Source: an uncultured Bordetella sp. (GTDB lineage: Bacteria; Pseudomonadota; Gammaproteobacteria; Burkholderiales; Burkholderiaceae_B). Taken from it: DNA of 6,330 nucleotides. Numbering within the stretch: the first letter of the stretch is position 1; the number at the start of each line of letters is the position of its first letter. This document shows positions 1 to 5,316 of the stretch, piece after piece. Below the pieces are notes generated by a model. The model searched no databases and was not told the origin of the DNA. It saw nothing but the letters and a program-made list of their open reading frames with translations. A program made the translations under genes and the position numbers. The stretch lies in the NCBI GenBank assembly GCA_937881145.1, contig CALGFL010000408.1:1-6330 (forward strand). Direction: 5' to 3'.

Positions 1-268
1 GGCGCAACCGGCTCCGGCAGAACCCGAGCCCGCGCCGGCCGCGGCGGCTGTCGCAAGTCCGCCGATTGCCGCTGCGCCCGCTGCCGCGCAGACGATCGAG
101 GCGGCCCCGATGCCGAGCGCCGCTCAAGAGCCTGCCGCCGCGCCCGCGCCCGAAGCGTCCAGGCCGATCGCGCACCGGCCCGTGCACCACGATTACGAGG
201 AGCCGCACTCCCAGCTGCGCATGACCATCATCCCGATGACGGCGCCTACGCCGTCGCCGACGAAGTAG
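1..268 (+). CDS. C-terminal end of an Ala/Pro-rich protein of unknown function (partial)
   Basis: This reading frame is open from base 2 to a TAG stop at 266-268, giving 88 codons with no start in the window, so the gene begins further left. About the first 55 residues are almost entirely Ala, Pro, Glu and Gln, which suggests a flexible low-complexity linker or tail. A more ordinary, basic and His-containing segment follows (around HRPVHHDYEEPHSQLRM), then a Thr/Pro/Ser-rich end. No catalytic motif or membrane segment is visible. I chose this frame because it gives a plausible linker composition and stops just before the convergent neighbour. Frame 1 is also open here, but its product is Arg/Cys-rich and looks like a GC shadow. 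The stop lies 8 bp from the stop of clcB on the other strand. I do not recognise the protein and assign no function. Confidence 0.6.
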   Translation, partial: AQPAPAEPEPAPAAAAVASPPIAAAPAAAQTIEAAPMPSAAQEPAAAPAPEASRPIAHRPVHHDYEEPHSQLRMTIIPMTAPTPSPTK

Positions 269-276
269 GAAAACAC

Positions 277-1608
277 CTAGCGGGGCGCGACGCGATTGTC
301 GGCCAGAGAGTGGGCATACATGGATTTGCCGCCCAGGGCATGGGCCACGGCGTAGCCCATGACGCAGGCCGCCATCAAGGGCAGCATGGCCTGATAGCTG
401 AGCGTCATCTCGAAAATCATCAGAATCGACATGAGCGGCGCATGCGTGGCCGCCGACAGCAAGGCGCCCATGCCGACCACGGCATAGCTGCTGATCGACG
501 CCTGCGGCAGCACGGCATGCAGCGTCGAGCCGTAAAGATGTCCCAGCGCGGCGCCCATGAATAGCGTGGGCGTGAAGGTGCCGCCCACGGCGCCCGAGCC
601 GGAGCTGGCCGAGGTCGCCAGCAGTTTCATCACGAGTACCGACGCCACCGTCTGCCAGGCCCAGGGCTCGTGCAGCAGCGAATTGACCACGCTGTAGCCG
701 TTGCCCCAGACCTGGGGCCAGCCCACCGAAATCACACCCACCACCAGCCCGCCCGCCGCCAGGCGCAGCCACAGCGGACCTATCCAGTTCGAGAACAGTC
801 GCTTGGAGCCGTTGAGCATCTCCAGGTACCACGGCGCCACCACGCCGGCCAGCACGCCCAGGCCGAGGTAGGTGAACACCTCCCAGGGCGACGTGAAATC
901 GAAGGCAGGCATGTGATAGACGGCGTCGTAATGCAGCAGCTGGCGTGTGACCATGTTGGCCGCCACCGAAGCCACCACCAGCGGCACCAACGTGGCCGAT
1001 GAAACCGAACCGTAGATGATCTCGGAGACAAACAAGGCGCCGGCAATGGGCGCGTTGTAGACCGCGGTAAGGCCCGCCGTGGCGCCGCAAGCCACCAGCA
1101 GGCGCAGACGCTCCGGCGGCCAGACCATCCAGCGCCCGCACAGCGAGGCCAGCATGGCCGCGATCTGCACCATGGGGCCCTCGCGGCCTATGGACGCGCC
1201 CGTCGTGATCGAGCAGAACGCCGCCAGGCTGCGCGTCATGGTCTGGCGCAGGCCGATGAAACCGCGCCCCAGCGAAATCGCCTCCATGTAGTCGTTTGCG
1301 CCCTGCGACGGCAGATTGCTGCGCGCCCATTGCAGGATCGCCCCCGCCACCGCGCCGCCCAAGACGGGCAACAGCAGGCGCTCCCAGTACGGCAGGCTGT
1401 GGGCCAGCGACACCATGCCGTGCGCCGGCTGCCGCCCGAGCAAGACTTGCATGAAGTCGAGCCCGGCGCGAAACACCATGGTGGCCAGCGCGCCGAGCAC
1501 GCCCACGGTCGCCGCGGCCAGCAGCATCACCGACAGCCGGCTGGGCACCAGGCGTCGGCCGGCGCGAAACGCCGCGGGACGGCGCCAGGTTCGTGGAGGT
1601 CGTTGCAT
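277..1608 (-). CDS. clcB: ClC-family chloride channel/transporter, ClcB-like
   Basis: A 443-residue integral inner-membrane protein of the voltage-gated ClC family, which moves chloride and in many bacterial members exchanges it for protons. Hydrophobic segments run from about residue 25 to 425. The second ClC signature GREGP is at 141-145, with gating glutamate E143. The third, GGTFTP, is at 342-347. The conserved IFEMT is at 398-402, and the C-terminal GKSMY places Y431 where the central pore tyrosine of E. coli ClC-ec1 (Y445) lies. The first signature (GSGIP in ClC-ec1) is replaced by GANDYMEA at 103-110, which resembles the ClcB branch rather than ClcA/EriC. The position matching the ClC-ec1 proton glutamate E203 appears to be I197, next to E196, so exchange versus channel activity is uncertain. 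No CBS domain is present. The N-terminus is short and Arg-rich. The ATG at 1606-1608 has no clear Shine-Dalgarno; Met28 is the alternative start. The gene is transcribed divergently from the two-component pair. Confidence 0.92.
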   Translation of the reverse strand: MQRPPRTWRRPAAFRAGRRLVPSRLSVMLLAAATVGVLGALATMVFRAGLDFMQVLLGRQPAHGMVSLAHSLPYWERLLLPVLGGAVAGAILQWARSNLPSQGANDYMEAISLGRGFIGLRQTMTRSLAAFCSITTGASIGREGPMVQIAAMLASLCGRWMVWPPERLRLLVACGATAGLTAVYNAPIAGALFVSEIIYGSVSSATLVPLVVASVAANMVTRQLLHYDAVYHMPAFDFTSPWEVFTYLGLGVLAGVVAPWYLEMLNGSKRLFSNWIGPLWLRLAAGGLVVGVISVGWPQVWGNGYSVVNSLLHEPWAWQTVASVLVMKLLATSASSGSGAVGGTFTPTLFMGAALGHLYGSTLHAVLPQASISSYAVVGMGALLSAATHAPLMSILMIFEMTLSYQAMLPLMAACVMGYAVAHALGGKSMYAHSLADNRVAPR

Positions 1609-1615
1609 GGCCGAG

Positions 1616-1660
1616 ATTCTACCGTCGCCGCTCCTAATGCCGCGAAAAATCGCCTATTCT
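1616..1660. promoter_or_regulatory. Divergent promoter region between clcB and the response regulator (tentative -10 elements)
   Basis: The 87 bp between the two divergent starts (1609-1695) must carry both promoters. On the minus strand TAGAAT (1621-1616) matches the sigma-70 -10 consensus at five of six bases. It would start transcription almost at the clcB ATG. On the plus strand TATTCT (1655-1660) matches four of six and would start transcription near 1667, about 30 bases before the regulator ATG. Neither has a convincing -35 at 16-18 bp, so an activator may be needed. A lone half-site-like CCTAAT lies at 1633-1638, without a partner at the 11-bp spacing. These are pattern matches only. 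Confidence 0.3.
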
Positions 1661-1695
1661 TGCTTCATGTCCGACCTTGCTTTCAGGCCGATCCC

Positions 1696-2376
1696 ATGCG
1701 CATCCTGCTGGTCGAAGACGACGCGATGATAGGCGCCGGCGTGCAGGACTGCCTGCGCGCCGACGGCTACGCGGCCGACTGGGAGCGCGACGGCGAGCGC
1801 GCGGCCACGGCGCTGCGCGCCGGCGTCTACGACCTGGTGCTGCTGGACCTGGGCCTGCCCAATCGGGACGGCCTGTCGGTGCTGCGCGAACTGCGCGCGC
1901 GGCACGACCGCACGCCGGTGCTGATCGCCACCGCGCGCGACGCCGTCGGCGATCGCATCGCCGGACTGGACGCCGGCGCCGACGACTATGTGGTCAAGCC
2001 CTACGACCCCGACGAGCTGCTGGCCCGCATCCGCGCGCTCCTGCGGCGCAGCGCCGGTCATGCCGAACCTGCGTTCGAGCACGGCAACGTGCGCATCGAC
2101 CCGCAGACGCGCGAGGCTTCGGTGAGCGGCGATCCCGTGACGCTGACGGCCCGCGAATGGGCCGTGCTGCAACCGCTGATCGCGCGCCCCGGCATGATCT
2201 ATTCGCGCGCGCAGCTCGAAGAAAAACTCTATAGCTGGGCAGAAGAGATCGCCAGCAACGCCGTCGAAGTCTACATCCACGGCCTGCGCAAGAAACTGGG
2301 GCACGGTTTCATCCAGACCGTGCGCGGCGTCGGATACGTCGTTCCCAAGCAGCCCGGCAAGACCGTCGAAACATGA
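1696..2376 (+). CDS. OmpR/PhoB-family response regulator, QseB/PmrA-like
   Basis: A 226-residue cytoplasmic transcription factor activated by phosphorylation. The receiver domain covers about residues 1-115: acidic residues D8 and D9 in LLVEDD, phospho-acceptor D51 in LLDLGLP, switch residue T79 in IATARD, Y98 and the invariant K101 in DDYVVKP. A winged-helix DNA-binding domain follows from about 127 to 217, with the recognition-helix region SNAVEVYIHGLRKKL and the terminal wing TVRGVGYVV. The stretch EEKLYSWAEEIASNAVEV closely resembles E. coli QseB and the PmrA/BasR group, so I place it in that subfamily, but orthology is not proven. The start is the ATG at 1696, which begins the canonical MRILLVEDD; a weak AGG at 1685-1687 is the only Shine-Dalgarno candidate. 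The stop overlaps the kinase start by four bases, indicating one operon and translational coupling. Its likely DNA target is the tandem site at 3734-3750. Confidence 0.95.
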   Translation: MRILLVEDDAMIGAGVQDCLRADGYAADWERDGERAATALRAGVYDLVLLDLGLPNRDGLSVLRELRARHDRTPVLIATARDAVGDRIAGLDAGADDYVVKPYDPDELLARIRALLRRSAGHAEPAFEHGNVRIDPQTREASVSGDPVTLTAREWAVLQPLIARPGMIYSRAQLEEKLYSWAEEIASNAVEVYIHGLRKKLGHGFIQTVRGVGYVVPKQPGKTVET

Positions 2377-3707
2377 TGCGCCTGGCCATCACCTCTTTGC
2401 GCGCGCGGCTGCTGTTGTTCTTGCTGGGGGCCATCTTCGCCGCGGCACTCATCCAGGCCGGCGCAGCCTACCGCGGCACGCTGGCGCAGACCGACCAACT
2501 CTACGACGCGCAGCTGCGCAGCACGGCCCTGTCGCTGAGCGACGGCAATCTGCAGCTGAACAACACGCCCCTGCCGGTGCCCGGCGCGCCCGCCAACTCG
2601 GTCGACAATCTCATCATCCAGATCTGGACGGTGGACGGCGTGCAGCTTTACCGCTCGGCCTCGGGCCGCCTGCTGCCCGACCCGGTCAGACTGGGCTTCT
2701 CCACCGTGCAGACCGGCGACGCCACCTACCGCGTCTATGCCATGTCCACGCCGCTGCAAGTGACGCAGGTGGCGCAGGACATGCGCGTGCGCCGCCTCAC
2801 CGCGCGCGGTCTGGTGCTGCGATCCGTGGGTCCGACGCTGGTGATGGCGCCGATCTTGATGCTGGTGGTGTGGTGGGTGGTGAGCCTTTCCCTGCAGCCC
2901 GTCGAGCGCGCGCGCACGCAGTTGGCGATGCGCCAGCCAGACGACCTGTCGCCCGTCTCCGACGACGGGCTGCCCGATGAAATCCTGCCTTTGATGCAGG
3001 AGTTGAATCTGCTGCTGGAACGCGTGCGGCAGGCCTTCGCCTCGCAGCAGCAGTTCGTGGGCGACGCCGCGCACGAGCTGCGCACGCCGCTGGCTGCCTT
3101 GCAGTTGCAGTTGCAGAGCCTGCGCCGCGCCGCCGATGATGCAACGCGCGAGCAGGCCATCGGCCGCCTGGGCGAAGGCGTGGCGCGCGCCACGCGCCTC
3201 ATCGAACAACTACTGTCCATGGCGCGCCACGACGGCGGCGCGCCGCACCTGCAGCTCGCGCCCACCGACCTGGTGCAGGCCGTGCGCGAGGCTGTGTCGC
3301 AGGCCCTGCCTCAGGCCAACGCCAAGCGCATCGACATCGCCCTCGAAGGTCCTGACACGACCATGGTCGACGGCCAGGCCGACGCGCTGGTGCTGCTGGC
3401 ACGCAACCTGCTGGACAACGCCATCAAGTACACGCCCGAAGAGGGCTCGGTGCACATCGCCATCGTCGACACCGAAAATTCGGTGTCCCTGATCGTGGAT
3501 GACACCGGCCCAGGCATCCGGCCCGGCGAGCGCGAGCGCGTCTTCGACCGCTTCTATCGCGGCGCCGACGCGGGCGCTTCGGGCAGCGGCCTGGGGCTGG
3601 CGCTGGTGCGCACCCTGGCGGGCCGGCACGACGCCACTGTCATGCTGGAAGATGCGCCGGGCGGCGGACTGCGCGCGCGGGTTGTGTTTCCGTCGATTTC
3701 AAAATAA
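2373..3707 (+). CDS. Sensor histidine kinase, QseC/PmrB-like, partner of the upstream regulator
   Basis: A 444-residue inner-membrane kinase that should autophosphorylate and pass phosphate to the adjacent regulator. TM1 spans about residues 12-33. A periplasmic sensor region of about 115 residues follows, beginning with the LYDAQLRSTALSLS stretch typical of 2CSK_N-type sensors. TM2 is at about 150-173, then a HAMP-like linker (P176 to about 225). The dimerisation/phosphoacceptor motif HELRTPL has H234. The ATPase domain shows the N box with N349 (NLLDNAIKYTP), the G1 box DDTGPGI at 376-382, the F box FDRFYRG at 391-397 and the G2 box GSGLGL at 404-409. All catalytic elements look intact and the length is normal for the QseC family. 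The start is at the ATGATG beginning at 2373, overlapping the regulator stop; the second ATG (2376) is equally possible. No strong Shine-Dalgarno is visible, which fits coupling. The inducing signal cannot be read from the sequence. Confidence 0.94.
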   Translation: MMRLAITSLRARLLLFLLGAIFAAALIQAGAAYRGTLAQTDQLYDAQLRSTALSLSDGNLQLNNTPLPVPGAPANSVDNLIIQIWTVDGVQLYRSASGRLLPDPVRLGFSTVQTGDATYRVYAMSTPLQVTQVAQDMRVRRLTARGLVLRSVGPTLVMAPILMLVVWWVVSLSLQPVERARTQLAMRQPDDLSPVSDDGLPDEILPLMQELNLLLERVRQAFASQQQFVGDAAHELRTPLAALQLQLQSLRRAADDATREQAIGRLGEGVARATRLIEQLLSMARHDGGAPHLQLAPTDLVQAVREAVSQALPQANAKRIDIALEGPDTTMVDGQADALVLLARNLLDNAIKYTPEEGSVHIAIVDTENSVSLIVDDTGPGIRPGERERVFDRFYRGADAGASGSGLGLALVRTLAGRHDATVMLEDAPGGGLRARVVFPSISK

Positions 3708-3733
3708 GCGATGGGGTCGCATCATCGGCCGAT

Positions 3734-3750
3734 CTTAAGATTCGCCTAAG
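3734..3750 (+). promoter_or_regulatory. PmrA/QseB-type binding site (direct repeat) upstream of the serine protease
   Basis: CTTAAG (3734-3739), five bases ATTCG, then CCTAAG (3745-3750) form a direct repeat with 11-bp periodicity. Known PmrA/BasR boxes are YTTAAK-N5-YTTAAK, and QseB/PreA sites have the same half-site and spacing; this one differs at a single base in the second half. It lies 52 bp upstream of the protease ATG and just downstream of the kinase gene, whose partner regulator belongs to this subfamily. The first half abuts a 10-bp perfect palindrome ATCGGCCGAT (3724-3733). It is an AT-rich patch in otherwise GC-rich DNA. The -10 element is not clear; CACCAT (3761-3766) is only a weak candidate, as expected for an activator-dependent promoter. 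Binding is inferred. Confidence 0.6.
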
Positions 3751-3789
3751 CGGGCGCCTGCACCATGAGGCCGTGTTTCACCTGGCATC

Positions 3790-3795
3790 AAGGAG
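3790..3795 (+). promoter_or_regulatory. Strong ribosome binding site deciding the protease start
   Basis: AAGGAG sits seven bases before the ATG at 3803, close to ideal Shine-Dalgarno sequence and spacing. It favours that ATG over the in-frame GTG at 3773, which lies upstream of the site and would add ten residues ahead of the signal sequence. Confidence 0.85.
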
Positions 3796-3802
3796 CCCCA
3801 AC

Positions 3803-5254
3803 ATGAATTCGACGCAACGTTCGACCAAGAAGATCGCCCGCCTGACACTGGCCTTGCTTGCCGCAGGCGCCATCGGCGGCACCGGGCTGGCTGCCTGCAG
3901 TGGCACGGCATACGCCCAGGCCCTCCTGGCCCCGACGCAATCATCGGCCCCGATCGGCACGGTGGCCACGCCCAATTTCGCGCAGATCAACAAGCTGTAT
4001 GGCCCGGCCGTGGTCAACATCACCGTGAAGGGCGTGGAAAAGGTCAGCGACAGCCAGGACGATCCCTTCCAGCAGTTCTTCGGCCAATTCCCCGGCTTTC
4101 CGGGCATGCCGCACGGCTCGCACAACGTGCCCATGGAAGGCGTGGGCTCGGGCTTCATCGTCAGCTCCAACGGCATCATCCTGACCAATGCCCACGTGGT
4201 CAAAGACGCCAAATCGGTCGTCGTCAAACTCACCGACCGCCGCGAATACCGCGCCAAGGTGCTGGGCAGCGATCCGCAGACCGACGTGGCGGTGATCAAG
4301 ATCGACGCCACCAACCTGCCCACCGTGAAAATCGGCCACGTCTCCAGCCTGCAGGTAGGCGACTGGGTGCTGGCCATCGGCTCGCCCTACGGCCTGGAGA
4401 GCACGGCCACCGCGGGCATCGTCAGCGCCCTGGGCCGCTCGCTGCCCGACGACACCAGCGTGCCCTTCATCCAGACCGACGTGCCCGTGAACCCCGGCAA
4501 CTCGGGCGGACCGCTGTTCAACTCGCAGGGCGAAGTGGTGGGCATCAATTCGCAGATCTACACCAAGACCGGTGGCTATCAGGGCCTGTCCTTCTCGATC
4601 CCGATCGACGTGGCCGAGAAGATCAAGGACCAGATCCTGGCGCACGGCAAGGTCCAGCATGCCCGGCTGGGCGTGACCGCCCAGGAGGTCAACCAGGAAT
4701 TGGCCGATTCGTTCAACCTGCCCTCGCCTTCGGGCGCGCTGATCGCCAGCGTCATGAAGGACAGCGCCGCCGCGCACGCGGGCCTCAAGCCCGGCGATAT
4801 CATCCGCAAGATCGACGGCCGCGACATCATCTCGTCGGGCGACCTGGCATCGGCCATCAATATGGACGCGCCGGGACAACGCATCACCATGGATGTCTGG
4901 CGCAACGGCAAGCCCATGACGCTGACCGCCACGCTGGGCAAGCTCGACGATAGCGGCGTCACCGCCGACGTCAGCAGCGTGTCCGCGGGGCATGGCAAGC
5001 TGGGCGTGGCGCTGCGCCCGCTCACGCCGCAGGAAGCCAGCGCGATCGGCACGCAAGGCCTGCTGGTGGAACAGGTCTCGGGCGCGGCCGAACGCGCCGG
5101 CATCCAGCCCGAGGACGTAATCCTGGCGATCAACGGCGTGCCCGCCACCAGCGTCGATCAGGTGCGCAAGGAAGTCGCCAACGCGAAAGGCACGATCGCC
5201 CTGTTGATCCAGCGCGGCGACAACAAGATCTTCGTGCCGGTACGGTTGAAGTAA
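3803..5254 (+). CDS. Do/HtrA (DegP/DegQ/MucD)-family periplasmic serine endoprotease
   Basis: A 483-residue exported protease/chaperone that degrades or refolds damaged envelope proteins. The N-terminal signal has a basic MNSTQRSTKK stretch, a hydrophobic core to about residue 30, and two competing cleavage sites: a lipobox-like LAAC (29-32) and AYA-QA (36-40) for signal peptidase I. The trypsin-like domain (about 55-280) shows H131 in TNAHVV, D161 in TDVAVIKID and nucleophile S234 in GNSGGPLF. The Gln/Phe/Gly/Pro-rich stretch at 89-104 matches the LA loop of short-loop DegQ/MucD types, and GYQGLSFSIP (258-267) matches the activation loop. PDZ1 covers about 285-380 with carboxylate-binding ARLGV at 287-291; PDZ2 covers about 397-483 with GKLGV at 398-402. 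Length and two-PDZ layout are normal for DegP/DegQ. The start is set by AAGGAG upstream. The gene follows the kinase by 95 bp and probably answers to that pair through the site at 3734-3750. I give no symbol because degP, degQ and mucD cannot be separated safely. Confidence 0.95.
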   Translation: MNSTQRSTKKIARLTLALLAAGAIGGTGLAACSGTAYAQALLAPTQSSAPIGTVATPNFAQINKLYGPAVVNITVKGVEKVSDSQDDPFQQFFGQFPGFPGMPHGSHNVPMEGVGSGFIVSSNGIILTNAHVVKDAKSVVVKLTDRREYRAKVLGSDPQTDVAVIKIDATNLPTVKIGHVSSLQVGDWVLAIGSPYGLESTATAGIVSALGRSLPDDTSVPFIQTDVPVNPGNSGGPLFNSQGEVVGINSQIYTKTGGYQGLSFSIPIDVAEKIKDQILAHGKVQHARLGVTAQEVNQELADSFNLPSPSGALIASVMKDSAAAHAGLKPGDIIRKIDGRDIISSGDLASAINMDAPGQRITMDVWRNGKPMTLTATLGKLDDSGVTADVSSVSAGHGKLGVALRPLTPQEASAIGTQGLLVEQVSGAAERAGIQPEDVILAINGVPATSVDQVRKEVANAKGTIALLIQRGDNKIFVPVRLK

Positions 5255-5260
5255 GCGTTT

Positions 5261-5278
5261 CGGCCGGCGCGCCGGCCG
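5261..5278. repeat. 18-bp perfect GC palindrome in the convergent intergenic gap
   Basis: CGGCCGGCG followed directly by CGCCGGCCG is a perfect inverted repeat, able to form a seven-base-pair stem with a four-base CGCG loop on either transcript. It lies seven bases after the protease stop and 39 bases beyond the stop of the GGT-family gene on the other strand. It is well placed as a bidirectional transcript-end hairpin, but neither strand has a following T tract, so it is not a textbook intrinsic terminator. It could stabilise 3' ends after Rho-dependent termination. Confidence 0.5.
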
Positions 5279-5316
5279 GCCGGTCGACTAATGCCGGACG
5301 GTCGATCAACTGCCGG

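Noticed and set aside
1..564. Frame 1 open from the left edge to 564 as a gene running through the clcB end
   Set aside because: The product is Arg/Cys/His-rich and antisense to conserved C-terminal ClC sequence; frame 2, ending at 268, fits coding composition better.
1330..1695. Upstream in-frame extension of the response regulator from an ATG at 1330
   Set aside because: It overlaps clcB on the other strand, has non-coding-like composition, and the family begins exactly at MRILLVEDD (ATG at 1696).
1667..1729. Short 20-codon frame (MSDLAFRPIPCASC...) overlapping the regulator start, possible regulatory leader peptide
   Set aside because: No Shine-Dalgarno and nothing beyond chance supports translation; its end merely reads the regulator start out of frame.
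1654..2304. Open frame (216 codons) on the minus strand inside the response regulator
   Set aside because: Antisense to the receiver and winged-helix domains, low-complexity product, no recognisable domain.
2271..3209. Long open frame (312 codons) on the minus strand across the regulator end and kinase
   Set aside because: Same shadow composition (Gln/His/Arg-rich), no start signal and antisense to conserved kinase motifs.
3708..3720. GCGA-N5-TCGC as a terminator after the kinase
   Set aside because: A four-base-pair stem without a T tract is too weak to call.
3773..3802. GTG at 3773 as the protease start
   Set aside because: The ideal AAGGAG at 3790-3795 serves the ATG at 3803, and the extra ten residues would precede a complete signal sequence.
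3941..5056. Long open frame (371 codons) on the minus strand inside the protease gene
   Set aside because: Its product is rich in His, Arg, Gly and Gln without family motifs, and it lies antisense to a fully convincing gene; it is a GC-bias shadow.
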